Assembly: GCF_003610295.1 (NCBI RefSeq)
Contig: NZ_RAPV01000001.1
Location: 5,890,001 to 5,954,000, forward strand
Length of the DNA: 64,000 bases
DNA from: Paraburkholderia sp. BL23I1N1
GTDB lineage: Bacteria > Pseudomonadota > Gammaproteobacteria > Burkholderiales > Burkholderiaceae
Direction of reading: 5' to 3'
Shown here in pieces: positions 43,649 through 53,173 of the stretch (positions are counted from its first letter, which is position 1; each line of letters starts with the position of its first letter). A model generated the notes under the pieces. That model did no database searches. It saw nothing but the letters and a program-made list of their open reading frames with translations, and was not told where the DNA came from. A program made the position numbers and the translations under genes.

Positions 43649-43723
43649 ATTTGTCGGCTAAAATCGGGGCAGGTTTAACCTTCGCGGGCGGCATCGCGCG
43701 GCCCGCGCATCTCAGGGGTTGTC

Positions 43724-44482
43724 ATGAGCACGCTCGCCTTCAATCCGCCCGCGCTGGGCGGCACGCGGTACAAGGAAGTCAAGAGCGCGATTCTGGCCGC
43801 GCTTTCGGCGGGCGAATGGAAAGGCGGCGAATGCATTCCTTCGGAGAAGCGGCTGGCCGAGCGGTTCGGCGTATCCATCGGCACGCTGCGCAAGGCCATC
43901 GACGAACTCTGTGCCGAGAACATTCTGACCCGTCATCAGGGTCTCGGGACCTTCGTGTCCATGCATCAGCACGACCGGCATTTTTTCCGTTTTTTTCGCA
44001 TTGTCCGGCGCGATGGCGACAAGGTATATCCGGTTGTCACGTTGATCGATTTTAAAAAAGCGCGGGCATCCCGCGAGGTGGCGGCAACGCTCGGCATCGA
44101 AACCGGCGCACGCGTGTTCCAGTTCGTCAACGGCCTGGCGCTGCATGGCAAGACGGTCCTGATCGAACACATCACGGTGCCGGACACCCATTTTCCTGGC
44201 CTCACCGAGGCGAAACTGCGCAACCGGCCCAATACGCTCTACAACTTTTACCAGGATGTGTTCGGCATCAACGTGGTTGAAACCGACGAACGTGTGAGCG
44301 TCGCCTTGGCGAACGAACTGGAAAGCAGCCTGTTGGGCGTGAAGGTCGGTGAACCCTTGCTGGAGATCCGGCGGATCGCCTATTCGTATCATCGCAACGC
44401 CGTCGAACTGCGCGTTTCGCGGCTGAACACCGAAGAGTACGAGTACATCGGGGCCCGCCCAGGCCGCGAAGAACAGCGGTAG
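43724..44482 (+). CDS. GntR-family regulator with UTRA effector domain (HutC subgroup)
   Basis: This 252-residue regulator has a winged helix at residues 10-80 (EVKSAILAALSAGEWKGGEC, PSEKRLAERFGVSIGTLRKA) and a UTRA ligand domain (VLIEHITVPDTHFPG, LLEIRRIAYSYHRNAVELRV). Such proteins respond to small metabolites and mostly repress. It is divergent from the dehydrogenase-hydratase operon and follows a perfect palindrome, so it probably controls that operon and itself. The ATG at 43724 follows AGGGG. Confidence 0.9.
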   Translation: MSTLAFNPPALGGTRYKEVKSAILAALSAGEWKGGECIPSEKRLAERFGVSIGTLRKAIDELCAENILTRHQGLGTFVSMHQHDRHFFRFFRIVRRDGDKVYPVVTLIDFKKARASREVAATLGIETGARVFQFVNGLALHGKTVLIEHITVPDTHFPGLTEAKLRNRPNTLYNFYQDVFGINVVETDERVSVALANELESSLLGVKVGEPLLEIRRIAYSYHRNAVELRVSRLNTEEYEYIGARPGREEQR

Positions 44483-44565
44483 GCTGGGCCCGGCAAGGGT
44501 CGGCGGCCCGCGGTCGGCCGCGAGTGGCCTACCCGGTTGACGCCCAGCTTCGCGGCGTCACACCG

Positions 44566-45498
44566 TCAAATCGGCGTCAACACCGCCTCACCGGCAAAAT
44601 GCCGCGTCGCGTTAGTCAGGAAATTGTCGACCGAAGCCGTAATCGCCTCCGGCGAGCGCCCGCCCACATGCGGCGTCAGGACCACGTTGCGCAGCGTCAG
44701 CAAGGCTTCGGGCGGATGCGGCTCGCCCTCATAGACGTCGAGTGCCGCACCGGCGATCGCGCCGGCCGTGAGCGCTGCGGCTAACGCAGCGGTATCCACC
44801 ACGCTGCCGCGAGAGACGTTGACCACGAAACCGTCCGGCCCGAGCGCGTCCAGCACCGCTTTGCCGATCAGATGACGGGTACCGGCGCCGCCGGGCGTCG
44901 CCACCACCAGAAAATCGCACCACTGCGCGAGGCCCAGCACGCTGTCGAAATACCGCAGCGGCGAGCCGTCACGCGGTTTGCGGTTGTGATAGCCGATTTC
45001 CATATCGAACCCGGCGCCACGCCGCGCGACTTTCTCGCCGATATGGCCGAGCCCGACGATGCCAAGCCGCTTACCGGACACGTTCGGCCGCATCGGCAAC
45101 GTGTCGCGCCAGGCGCCCTCGCGGGTAGCCTGATCGAGTTGGGGCACATCGCGCACCACCGCAAGCAGTAAGGCAAACGCGTGATCGGCCACGCAATGAT
45201 CGTTCGTGCCCGCGCCGTTGACGAGCACGATGCCGCGCGAGCGCGCGTGGTCGATGGCGAGGTTTTCATAGCCGGCGCCGAGCGCGCTGACAAACTCGAG
45301 TCGCGGCATGAGGTCGATTTCGGCGGCCGTCAGCCCGTTCGTGCCGTTGGTCAGCACGGCGCGGATCGTCTCGCCATGCGCGGCGATCGCAGCGGCCCTC
45401 CGGGCGGCATCGGGTGCGTAGACGACGTCGAAAGCGGCTTCGACACTGCTGCGGCTTGCGTCTTTCAAGGGGATCAACACCAGCAAGGATGGCTTCAT
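44566..45498 (-). CDS. D-isomer-specific 2-hydroxyacid dehydrogenase
   Basis: This 310-residue NAD(P)-dependent enzyme has the nucleotide loop GIVGLGHIGEKVA and the catalytic arginine (VNVSRGSVVDTAAL), glutamate (DVYEGEPHPPEAL) and histidine (LTPHVGGRSPEA). It resembles glyoxylate/hydroxypyruvate reductases. It is convergent with the GntR gene and next to an operon that should produce a 2-hydroxy acid by hydration, so it may oxidise that product; this is inference. It is clearly distinct from SlcC in the same window. Confidence 0.85.
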   Translation of the reverse strand: MKPSLLVLIPLKDASRSSVEAAFDVVYAPDAARRAAAIAAHGETIRAVLTNGTNGLTAAEIDLMPRLEFVSALGAGYENLAIDHARSRGIVLVNGAGTNDHCVADHAFALLLAVVRDVPQLDQATREGAWRDTLPMRPNVSGKRLGIVGLGHIGEKVARRGAGFDMEIGYHNRKPRDGSPLRYFDSVLGLAQWCDFLVVATPGGAGTRHLIGKAVLDALGPDGFVVNVSRGSVVDTAALAAALTAGAIAGAALDVYEGEPHPPEALLTLRNVVLTPHVGGRSPEAITASVDNFLTNATRHFAGEAVLTPI

Positions 45499-45766
45499 GA
45501 CGGGCGCATTTCTTTAAGGCGGTGACAGGACGAGTGAGTGTAGCAAGCAGTCCGCAGGCCTGCTGGCAAGGGATCGGAGGTGATGCGCAAACCGCTGCGA
45601 GCGAAAAGTCCTGTTGCAAACCTGCTGCCGCGCAGACTAAAGTCCATCCGAACCGTGCCGTTATCTTCCTGAATGGACCGGCGCGAACGCTATGCGTCAT
45701 GCTTCTTTCTTTTGAGCTGAACCCAGGCCGCTTTAAAATAGCCCGAACGCCGACCACGGACATCTC

Positions 45767-47299
45767 ATGCTGGATACCCCCCCGCGTGGCTCAGTGCCCG
45801 CCCACTACGCCCTGCAAGAAGTCTCCCGCCCCGAAGGAAGTCCTCATAGGGGATTGGGAGAAGACTCCGAAATGTTCGAACTCGCGCCGGTCTCGCTCTG
45901 GCTCGAAGACTTCAGCGGCGTGCGCGCGTTATTCGATACGTGGCGCGCGCAAGGTGTGACGAACCTGCGCGCCCATTTCGCCGAATTTCCGGCCCTTGTC
46001 GCCGAATGTGCGCACAGCATCCGCGTCGTCAAGGTCAACCAGAAAACGCTGACGCAATTCGAAGCCGCCGATTTCGAAGCGCTCACCAGCAATCTCGCCG
46101 CGGTGTTCCGCGACGACATGCTCAAGACCCACCTCGAAGAGCTCTGCCAATTGTGGGCGGGCCAGGCGCAGTTCACGAGCCAGACAGTCAACTACACGCT
46201 CGGCGGGCGGCGCCTCGACGTACTGCTCAAGGGCGCCGTGCTGCCCGGCCATGAAGACCGCTGGGACCGCGTGCTCGTCTCGGTTGAAGACATTACCGAA
46301 CTCGAAGGCGCGCGGCATCGCGTCACGCTGGCGGAACAGTATGTGCGCGGCCTGTTCGAGTATTCGCCGGTATCGTTGTGGGTGGAAGATTTCAGCGCCG
46401 TCAAGCGTCTGCTCGACGATGCACGCTCGGCCGGCATCAACGATTTTCGGGTGTTCACCGACGTGCATCCCGAGTTTGTCGAGCGCTGCATGCAGGAAAT
46501 TCACGTGCTCGATGTGAACCAGCACACGCTCGACATGTTCGTAGCGAAAGACAAAAAAACGCTGCTGGCGCGCCTGCCGGACGTTTTCCGCGACGACATG
46601 CGACCGCATTTCCGCGAGCAATTAATCGATCTCTGGGACGGCAAACTGTTTCAGCAGCGCGAAGTGCTCAACTATTCGCTCGACGGCAACGAGGTGCACG
46701 TGCACCTGCAATTTTCCGTGCTGCCGGGCCATGAACGCAATTGGGACCTGGTGCTGGTGGCCCTCACCGACATCACGGCACGCAAAAAGGCCGAAGCGTA
46801 TCTGGAGTTCCTCGGCAAGCACGACGTGCTGACCAAGCTGCGCAATCGCTCGTTCTACGTCGATGAACTGAACCGGCTGGAGCGCAAGGGTCCGTGGCCG
46901 CTGACGATCATCATGGCCGACCTGAACGGCCTCAAACGCGTGAACGACCAGCTTGGGCACGCGGCCGGCGACGCGTTGCTACGGCGCGCCGGCGAAGTGC
47001 TGGCCAAGGCGACGGACGCGCCTTTTCACGCGGCGCGCATCGGCGGAGACGAATTCGCGATCCTGATGCCGGACACCGACGAGCGCGGCGGCGCCGCGAT
47101 GGTCGACGCGATCCGCCAGCTGGTCGATTTGAACAATCAGTTTTATCCGGGTTCGCTGTTGAGTTTTTCGATGGGCGTGGCGACGTGCCAGCGCGGCGAC
47201 CGCCTCGAAGCCGGCGTGCAACGCGCCGATCTGCTGATGTATGAGGAAAAGCGCGCGCACTACGCAAACCGTCCGGCCACGGACACGTCGGGCGACTGA
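45767..47299 (+). CDS. Diguanylate cyclase with two tandem PAS-type sensor domains
   Basis: This 510-residue protein has a duplicated sensor region (about residues 36-178 and 195-338) followed by a GGDEF domain (ARIGGDEFAILMPDTD) that should make cyclic di-GMP. The two sensor copies are clearly homologous: both contain APVSLW/SPVSLW, V-NQ-TL, VFRDDM and VLPGHE-followed segments. There is no signal peptide or membrane span, so it senses a cytoplasmic cue. I do not see a canonical RxxD inhibitory site before GGDEF (KATD lies two residues too far upstream). It is a single gene. Confidence 0.9.
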   Translation: MLDTPPRGSVPAHYALQEVSRPEGSPHRGLGEDSEMFELAPVSLWLEDFSGVRALFDTWRAQGVTNLRAHFAEFPALVAECAHSIRVVKVNQKTLTQFEAADFEALTSNLAAVFRDDMLKTHLEELCQLWAGQAQFTSQTVNYTLGGRRLDVLLKGAVLPGHEDRWDRVLVSVEDITELEGARHRVTLAEQYVRGLFEYSPVSLWVEDFSAVKRLLDDARSAGINDFRVFTDVHPEFVERCMQEIHVLDVNQHTLDMFVAKDKKTLLARLPDVFRDDMRPHFREQLIDLWDGKLFQQREVLNYSLDGNEVHVHLQFSVLPGHERNWDLVLVALTDITARKKAEAYLEFLGKHDVLTKLRNRSFYVDELNRLERKGPWPLTIIMADLNGLKRVNDQLGHAAGDALLRRAGEVLAKATDAPFHAARIGGDEFAILMPDTDERGGAAMVDAIRQLVDLNNQFYPGSLLSFSMGVATCQRGDRLEAGVQRADLLMYEEKRAHYANRPATDTSGD

Positions 47300-47374
47300 C
47301 GCCAGGGCGCGGCGGTTTTCGATTGTTGAAGATTGTTGAAAAGGCCGCGCCGTGTCGGAGGGTTAGGCGCTCAA

Positions 47375-47677
47375 TCAGCCCGGCAGTTTGGACGCCAGCA
47401 CGTCGACCTTCTGGATGCTGGGCGGCGTGGCGAACAGCTCGCCGGCCTTCGCCATCAGCGCGGCGGCCACCTTGCCGTTCAGATGCGCATCACGGCCCGC
47501 TTCGTCCGGGAAAGCGTCGAAAATGCCGTATGTGGACGCGCCCAGCTTCAGACCGAACCATGCCGTCGTGGCAGGCTCCTCCTCGACGAGCGGCAAGCCG
47601 CTCAGCAAAAAGGCCTCGACATCCTTTTCCTTGCCGGGTTTGGCTTCAAGACGAACGTACAGAGCAAGTTTGACCAT
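47375..47677 (-). CDS. Antibiotic biosynthesis monooxygenase-fold protein (putative quinol monooxygenase)
   Basis: This 100-residue protein has the ABM ferredoxin-like fold pattern: LALYVRLEAKPGKEKDVEAF at the start, TAWFGLKLGASTYGIFDAF in the centre and the AHLNGKVAAAL helix. Relatives such as YgiN act on quinols or are small heme-independent oxygenases, but many have unknown roles. The ATG at 47677 has AAGGAG upstream; the longer reading to 47941 is not supported. Confidence 0.8.
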   Translation of the reverse strand: MVKLALYVRLEAKPGKEKDVEAFLLSGLPLVEEEPATTAWFGLKLGASTYGIFDAFPDEAGRDAHLNGKVAAALMAKAGELFATPPSIQKVDVLASKLPG

Positions 47678-47849
47678 GGCGCGACTCCTTGGGTGAAATG
47701 GGGATAATGGATCCGCTTTGCAGCGGCCGACAAAGCGCGGTGAAAGGTGTCTGCTCGTCGAGCACTCAGCAAGTATAGGGCGGTGTTCGTGAAGCTGCGC
47801 CAGCGTGGGTCTGGGCCGCATCTGGGCCGCACCCTGGCGGAAAGGCGCG

Positions 47850-48173
47850 TCAGCCTTTGTCGGTCCGCACGGCCTCGCCGTAAGTGCTGACGATTCGCCG
47901 GTCCTGCTCTTCCACCGAAAACAGCTCCCATTCGAGCCCATTCACGTCCTTGCTGCTCGCGTACCCTTCTACGGAATCGTCCTCGAAGCCGACGTGCCGA
48001 AGCTGCCCCGCTTTATCCGGCATCTCGTTGATCGAAAAGTTGAGCAGATCGGTGCGCCACATCGCGTAACGGCCGGGTACAACCGCGGTGGGCGGCTGAT
48101 CGAGACGGCGGGTGTAATCTTCGATGGAAGCCTCGAGACTCGTAACGGCCAAAGCGATATGGAAGCGTTTCAT
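47850..48173 (-). CDS. VOC-family (glyoxalase/bleomycin resistance-like) protein
   Basis: This 107-residue single-domain protein opens with [20 protein letters not shown], the normal start of a vicinal-oxygen-chelate fold, and ends with [16 protein letters not shown], which supplies the last metal-ligand position. Histidine 5, the histidine in LRHVGFE and glutamate near the C-terminus are likely ligands. The substrate is unknown. It is upstream of the ABM-fold gene on the same strand, about 170 bp away. Confidence 0.78.
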   Translation of the reverse strand: MKRFHIALAVTSLEASIEDYTRRLDQPPTAVVPGRYAMWRTDLLNFSINEMPDKAGQLRHVGFEDDSVEGYASSKDVNGLEWELFSVEEQDRRIVSTYGEAVRTDKG

Positions 48174-48393
48174 AGCAGTTGTCCTGACGGTTGGAATGAG
48201 GTGTTTTCATCGTATCGGCGAAGCACCGTCGCAACCAGTTGCGCAATCATCCCGGTATCGCCATTACCGGTTTGCGTTAAAACAGCTTCCCGTGCGCAGG
48301 GTGACTGCGGTTGGGCCAACGTCCGCTATACTCGCCGGCCCTGAATTTATCCCTGACGCTTTCCGCGGTGCGCCGCGGTCTGGAAAGAAAATC

Positions 48394-48735
48394 ATGTCGA
48401 CGATTCCCGCCTGCCCGCAATGCGCGATGGAGAACACTTACCCGGACGGCGAAAATTACGTCTGCCCCGATTGCGCGCACGAATGGCCGATGACCGCCGC
48501 CGCAAGCGCTGACGAGGCCGACGAACGTATCGTCAAGGACGCCAACGGCAACCCGCTGGCCGACGGCGACGCGGTGGTGCTGATCAAGGACCTGAAAGTG
48601 AAAGGCTCGTCGATCACCCTGAAAATGGGCACCAAGGTGAAGAGCATTCGCCTGGTCGGCGGCGATCATGAAGTGGACTGCAAAATGGATGCGGGCAACT
48701 TCATGCTGAAGGCTGAGTATCTGAAGAAGGTTTGA
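48394..48735 (+). CDS. phnA: PhnA/YjdM family zinc-ribbon protein
   Basis: This 113-residue protein has an N-terminal zinc ribbon ([21 protein letters not shown]) and the PhnA C-terminal domain ([40 protein letters not shown]). Despite its name, PhnA is not needed for phosphonate breakdown in E. coli, and its role is uncertain. The ATG at 48394 is followed at once by the zinc ribbon; the longer reading from 48124 is antisense to the VOC gene. Confidence 0.9.
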   Translation: MSTIPACPQCAMENTYPDGENYVCPDCAHEWPMTAAASADEADERIVKDANGNPLADGDAVVLIKDLKVKGSSITLKMGTKVKSIRLVGGDHEVDCKMDAGNFMLKAEYLKKV

Positions 48736-48754
48736 GGCGGCCGATTAAGCCGCC
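48736..48754. terminator. Short hairpin between convergent phnA and histidine kinase genes
   Basis: GGCGGC (48736-48741) and GCCGCC (48749-48754) pair around a seven-base loop, exactly in the 21 bp between the two convergent stops. It may end transcription from both sides, though no U-tract is present. Confidence 0.45.
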
Positions 48755-48756
48755 GA

Positions 48757-50157
48757 CTAAGCGCCCGGAAAGCGCAATTCGAAACGCACCACGCCCGGCA
48801 CCGGACACACCACGTGCGCCGTGCCGCCGTGCAGTTGCATGATCGCCCTGACGATCGCGAGCCCAAGCCCGCTCGATTCGGTAAACTCGCTGCGCGCCGC
48901 ATCCGCGCGGTAGAAGCGGTCGAACAGGCGGTTCAGTTGCTCCTCGGGAATCGGCGCGCCGTCGTTTTCCACTACCACCGTCGCGCCCCGTTCGTCCTGC
49001 GTGCCGCTCAAACGCACCACCGTATCGTTCGCGCCGTACCGCACCGCATTCACAACGAGATTGTTGATCGCCCGCCGGCACAGCATCGGATTGACCGATG
49101 CCACACCCTGAGCCTCGACGGTAAAGCGCATACCGCGCTCGTCGGCGGGGCCCTCGAAATAGTCGGCGATCCTGACGAGTTCGTCGCGCAGATCGACAGG
49201 CTCGCGCTCGATAGACAGCGCAGCATGATCCGCGTGTGCGAGAAACAGGATGTTTTCCGCGATGTGGCTCAACCGGCTCAGCTCTTCGAGATTCGATTCG
49301 AGCAACTGCTGATATTCATCCGTGTCGCGCGGTTTGGCGAGCGTCACCTGAGTCTGCCCGATCAAGGCGCCCACAGGCGTCCGAATTTCATGCGCCAGAT
49401 CGGCGGAGAACTGCGAGAGGCGCTGATAACCATCGGCAAGACGGTCGAGCATGGCGTTGAAGGCGTGCGTAAGCTGACGTAATTCGACCGGCGCGGCCTC
49501 GCTGTCGAGCCGCACCGACAAACTCGCCGGACTGATCTGCGCCGCCCGCGTGGCGATCTCGCGCACCGGCCGGAACGCGCGGCGCAAGACGTAATAGGCG
49601 AGCAGCGTCGCGGCCAGCATGCCGATAAGCGTGGCCAGCACGATGCGATTGCGATACGCGGCCAGCATCCGCACTTCCTGAGTCATCGGGTGCGCGGCGA
49701 TCACTTCGACCTCGCTGCCGTCCTCGCGTGCTTTGACGGTGGCAATCGTCCAATGAACCGGCACGCCGTCCGGCAGCAGAGTCTGGCGGACGTCCGCGAG
49801 CGTCGGTATGCGGTTCTCCGCGCCGGCCTGCAGGGCGGGCACCGCAATGTTTGCGGGGTTCACGTCGATAAACGGCGCTTCGCCCGGACGGCGAAACAGC
49901 AGCACGTCCGCCTCCGCGCCGAACATGCTCTCGAACAGCAAAGGCCGGTTCTTCAGCTCGCTCACCGAATAAAGATCGCGCACGATGCGGCTGAAATGTT
50001 CGACTCGGCCTGTGAGCACCACGTCCGCGCGACGCTGTAACGACAGCTGTGCGGAGTGATAGAAATACGCGCCCAGCGTTCCGATCACCACGCACGCGAT
50101 CGCGGCGAACAGCACGGTGGTGCGAGCCATCAACGAACGTTCGCTCCACAATTTCAT
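48757..50157 (-). CDS. Sensor histidine kinase, heavy-metal sensor type (CusS/IrlS-like)
   Basis: This 466-residue kinase has a membrane span at each side of a periplasmic sensor region ([20 protein letters not shown] and [20 protein letters not shown]), a HAMP linker, the phosphorylated histidine in [18 protein letters not shown], the N box [10 protein letters not shown] and the G box [18 protein letters not shown]. The family includes CusS and IrlS, which respond to metals. It overlaps the response-regulator gene by 4 bp. Its target may be the divergent DUF5666-like gene and the cytochrome b/molybdoenzyme genes beyond it. Confidence 0.9.
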   Translation of the reverse strand: MKLWSERSLMARTTVLFAAIACVVIGTLGAYFYHSAQLSLQRRADVVLTGRVEHFSRIVRDLYSVSELKNRPLLFESMFGAEADVLLFRRPGEAPFIDVNPANIAVPALQAGAENRIPTLADVRQTLLPDGVPVHWTIATVKAREDGSEVEVIAAHPMTQEVRMLAAYRNRIVLATLIGMLAATLLAYYVLRRAFRPVREIATRAAQISPASLSVRLDSEAAPVELRQLTHAFNAMLDRLADGYQRLSQFSADLAHEIRTPVGALIGQTQVTLAKPRDTDEYQQLLESNLEELSRLSHIAENILFLAHADHAALSIEREPVDLRDELVRIADYFEGPADERGMRFTVEAQGVASVNPMLCRRAINNLVVNAVRYGANDTVVRLSGTQDERGATVVVENDGAPIPEEQLNRLFDRFYRADAARSEFTESSGLGLAIVRAIMQLHGGTAHVVCPVPGVVRFELRFPGA

Positions 50158-50825
50158 GAGCTGTCGCCGAAGGTATAGCCAATGCTACGCACCGTATGAA
50201 TCAGCTTCTTTTCAAATGGATGATCGATCTTGGCGCGCAGCCGTTTGATGGCGACGTCGACCACATTGGTGTCGCTATCGAAATTCATATCCCACACTTC
50301 CGAGGCGATCTGCGTGCGCGATAGCGCTTCGCCCTGTCGGCGCACCAGCAGATGCAGCAGCATGAATTCCTTGTTGGTCAGCGGAATCTCGACGCCTTCG
50401 CGCGTGACCTTGCGGCGCAACACGTCCAGCTTAAGGTCGGCGATCTCGAACACGTCGCTCTCGCGAATCACGCCACGACGCAGCAGCGTGCGGACGCGTA
50501 ACACCAACTCGGTGAAGGAGAACGGTTTGATGAGGTAATCGTCGGCGCCGAGTTCGAGGCCGCGAATGCGGTCGCTGACATGATCGCGCGCGGTCAGAAA
50601 AATGACGGGCAGATCGCGCCGCGCTCGCAGCGCACGCATGATTTCCCAACCGTCGATGCCGGGCAGCATCACATCCAGCACCACGAGGTCGTACGCGTGT
50701 TCGAGCGCCATATGCAGGCCGTCCGTGCCGGTGCGCGCGAGGTCGACCGCATAGCCGCTTTCGCGCAGCCCCTTCTTCAGGTAGTCGCCGGTTTTCGGGT
50801 CGTCTTCGATGACGAGAATGCTCAT
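50154..50825 (-). CDS. OmpR-family response regulator (CusR/IrlR-like)
   Basis: This 223-residue regulator has a receiver domain ([18 protein letters not shown] with acidic pocket, phosphorylated aspartate in [30 protein letters not shown]) and an OmpR-type winged helix ([39 protein letters not shown]). It pairs with the kinase directly downstream. The ATG at 50825 gives the normal N-terminus MSILVIEDD; a longer reading adds 33 residues of the promoter region. Confidence 0.92.
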   Translation of the reverse strand: MSILVIEDDPKTGDYLKKGLRESGYAVDLARTGTDGLHMALEHAYDLVVLDVMLPGIDGWEIMRALRARRDLPVIFLTARDHVSDRIRGLELGADDYLIKPFSFTELVLRVRTLLRRGVIRESDVFEIADLKLDVLRRKVTREGVEIPLTNKEFMLLHLLVRRQGEALSRTQIASEVWDMNFDSDTNVVDVAIKRLRAKIDHPFEKKLIHTVRSIGYTFGDSS

Positions 50826-51009
50826 GGACCTGTTCTTTCGGACCCGGGCGCCGCCGTGGGCGCGGGTCATGAATGTGGACGTGGATATGACGGCCATTCT
50901 ACGTGGCCGCGCCGCTCCGTTCATGACGTTTTTGTCATCCGTCCGTCACTTTACGGAGCCACTCCCGCGCCTAATCTGCCCCTATCCTTCACCCACCCAG
51001 AGCAGACTC

Positions 51010-51627
51010 ATGAAGATTGTTTCCGCTAATGCGATACGCGCCATCGTCGCCCCCGCGCTCGTTGCTGCCTCGCTGTTTGCCGCAGGATCCGCCGCGCAAG
51101 CCCAGAGCGCCCCGCCCACGGGTGTACGCGGCACGGTGACCGCGCTTTCGGGCGACGTGCTCAAGGTCCACACGCGCGACGGCAGGGACGTCGACGTGAA
51201 GCTCGCCAACGACACGCCGATCCGCGGCGTCGCGCTCGCCAATGTGAACGACATCAAGCCGGACAGCTACGTCGGTACCGCCGCGATTCCGCAGCCCGAC
51301 GGCACGCTAAAAGCGCTCGAAGTACACGTCTTCCCGGCGAGCATGCGTGGCTCCGGCGAAGGTTATCGCCCGTGGGATCTCGGCTCGAACAGCACGATGA
51401 CCAACGGCACGGTGGGCTCGCTCGTGGTCAGTAACGGCCGCACGATCACCGTCAAGTACAAGGACGGCGAAAAGAAGATCGTGATCCCGCAAGACGTACC
51501 TATCGTCGCCCTCGAACCGGGTGACCGCTCGCTGCTGGTGCCGGGCGCGAAGGTCGTGCTGTTCGCCATAAGGAAGCCGACGGCACCATGGCGGCGAATT
51601 TCATCTCGGCGGGCGAGCACGGCTTAA
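51010..51627 (+). CDS. Secreted DUF5666-like protein with a 3' frameshift
   Basis: This protein (205 residues as read) has a signal peptide ending AAQAQSA and two similar beta-rich repeats, VRGTVTALSGDVLKVHTRDG and VGSLVVSNGRTITVKYKDGE, typical of small OB-like domains in DUF5666-type exported proteins. The end is out of register: after VVLFAI the frame gives a basic, unrelated tail. One extra base near 51568-51572 would restore a tail KEADGTMAANFISAGEHGLT with a stop at 51641. This is either a real 3' mutation or a sequencing error. It is divergent from the two-component genes and may be under their control. Confidence 0.75.
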   Translation: MKIVSANAIRAIVAPALVAASLFAAGSAAQAQSAPPTGVRGTVTALSGDVLKVHTRDGRDVDVKLANDTPIRGVALANVNDIKPDSYVGTAAIPQPDGTLKALEVHVFPASMRGSGEGYRPWDLGSNSTMTNGTVGSLVVSNGRTITVKYKDGEKKIVIPQDVPIVALEPGDRSLLVPGAKVVLFAIRKPTAPWRRISSRRASTA

Positions 51628-51739
51628 CGCCGCCGATGTAAGACGGCGCTTTTCAATCGTTCGCTTTTCAGCCGCTCGGACAGCCGCGTGCCTCGATGAC
51701 GCGGCCGTCCGATTTGTCTTTGTTTCATGACCGCTCATC

Positions 51740-52372
51740 ATGCCCGAACCGCAAGCGCGCTCTATCGTCCACCCACTCGTCGTACGAATCACGCACTGGA
51801 TCAACGCTTTTGCGATGGTCTGCATGGTGATGAGCGGCTGGGCGATCTATAACGCGTCGCCCTTCTTCCCATTCAAATTTCCGGTGTGGGCGACGGTCGG
51901 CAGCTGGCTGGGCGGCTCGATTGCCTGGCATTTCGCAGCGATGTGGCTGCTGTGCGCGAACGGCCTGATGTATCTGGCGTATGCCATCGGACGTGGGCAC
52001 ATTCGGCGCAAGCTCCTGCCCGTCTATCCGCTCGATGTCGTACACGATGCCGCATTAGCGATGCGCTTCAAGCTGCCGCACGATACCGGCAAATACAACG
52101 CGGTGCAGCGCGCGCTCTATCTGTTCGTGTTGTTTCTTGGCGTGCTGCTGGTCGCCTCGGGGCTCTCGATCTGGAAGCCGGTGCAGTTCTCGTGGCTTAC
52201 CGCGCTATTCGGCGGCTTCGATTTCGCGCGTCGCGTGCATTTTGTCGCGATGGCGGGTGTGGTTGGTTTTGTTGTCGTGCATCTGGCGCTGATGCTGCTG
52301 GTGCCGCGCACCTTACTGCCGATGGTGACCGGCCGCGCCCGGCTCGCCACACACGACGGGAGCGAGGCATGA
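51740..52372 (+). CDS. Cytochrome b561-like membrane subunit
   Basis: This 210-residue protein of the cytochrome b/b6 superfamily has four membrane segments and histidines at likely heme positions: HPLVVRITHWINAFAMVCMV, SIAWHFAAMWLLCANGLMYL and RRVHFVAMAGVVGFVVVHLA. It resembles the membrane partner of MsrQ-type and hydrogenase systems and should take electrons from the quinol pool or return them. It overlaps the molybdoenzyme gene by 4 bp (ATGA), so they likely form one complex. Confidence 0.85.
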   Translation: MPEPQARSIVHPLVVRITHWINAFAMVCMVMSGWAIYNASPFFPFKFPVWATVGSWLGGSIAWHFAAMWLLCANGLMYLAYAIGRGHIRRKLLPVYPLDVVHDAALAMRFKLPHDTGKYNAVQRALYLFVLFLGVLLVASGLSIWKPVQFSWLTALFGGFDFARRVHFVAMAGVVGFVVVHLALMLLVPRTLLPMVTGRARLATHDGSEA

Positions 52373-53142
52373 ACGAATCAGAACGCAAGGACTCGCGCAA
52401 CACACGCATTGTTCTCGCCGACCACAAACCGCAAATCGAACGCCTGCAGCGGCGCCTGTTCCTGCGCTCGTCGCTTTCGATCGGCGCGCTGGCGATGCTC
52501 TCGGGTTGCAACATGCAGGACGGCGATTCCGTCGACAAGGTGTTGTGGGCCATGTCGCGCTGGAACGATCGCGTGCAAGGATGGCTGTTCGATCGCAATA
52601 AGCTCGCGCCCACTTATTCGGCGAGCGAAATCACCGACCCGTTCCCCTTCAACGCGTTCTATCCGGAGTTCGACGCGCCGGATATCGACGGTTCGACGTA
52701 CCAACTGGAAGTGTCGGGGTTGGTGTCGGACAAGCGCACGTGGACGCTCGATCAACTGCGCGCCTTGCCGCAGGCTTCACAGATTACGCGGCATATCTGC
52801 ATTGAAGGATGGAGCGCGATCGGGCAATGGCGAGGCGTGCCGTTTCGTACGTTCCTAGAACGCATTGGCGCCGATCTGAGCGCTCGCTATGTCGGCTTCA
52901 AATGCGCGGACCGTTACTACTCGAGCCTCGACATGGCGACTGCCTTGCATCCGCAAACCCAACTGACGCTCGATTTCCGCGACGCGCCGCTGCCGGCCAA
53001 ATATGGCTACCCACTAAAGCTGCGCGTACCGACCAAACTGGGCTTCAAGAATCCGAAGCACATCGCGGCAATTTTCGTGACCAACACGAACCCCGGCGGC
53101 TATTGGGAAGACCAGGGGTACAACTGGTTCAGCGGGTTATAA
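52369..53142 (+). CDS. SUOX-fold molybdopterin-dependent oxidoreductase
   Basis: This 257-residue protein has the sulfite-oxidase/MsrP molybdenum-cofactor fold. ITRHICIEGWSAIGQWRGVP holds the cysteine that ligates molybdenum, and YGYPLKLRVPTKLGFKNPKH is the conserved C-terminal region. The N-terminus has LFLRSSLSIGALAMLSGC, an export and lipobox-like signal after QRR; it could be a Tat lipoprotein. The coupled cytochrome b gene resembles the MsrP-MsrQ pairing for repair of oxidised methionine, but the substrate is not proven. Confidence 0.85.
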   Translation: MNESERKDSRNTRIVLADHKPQIERLQRRLFLRSSLSIGALAMLSGCNMQDGDSVDKVLWAMSRWNDRVQGWLFDRNKLAPTYSASEITDPFPFNAFYPEFDAPDIDGSTYQLEVSGLVSDKRTWTLDQLRALPQASQITRHICIEGWSAIGQWRGVPFRTFLERIGADLSARYVGFKCADRYYSSLDMATALHPQTQLTLDFRDAPLPAKYGYPLKLRVPTKLGFKNPKHIAAIFVTNTNPGGYWEDQGYNWFSGL

Positions 53143-53173
53143 CGCTTCGATAACGCTGCCGGCACACGTGCGC

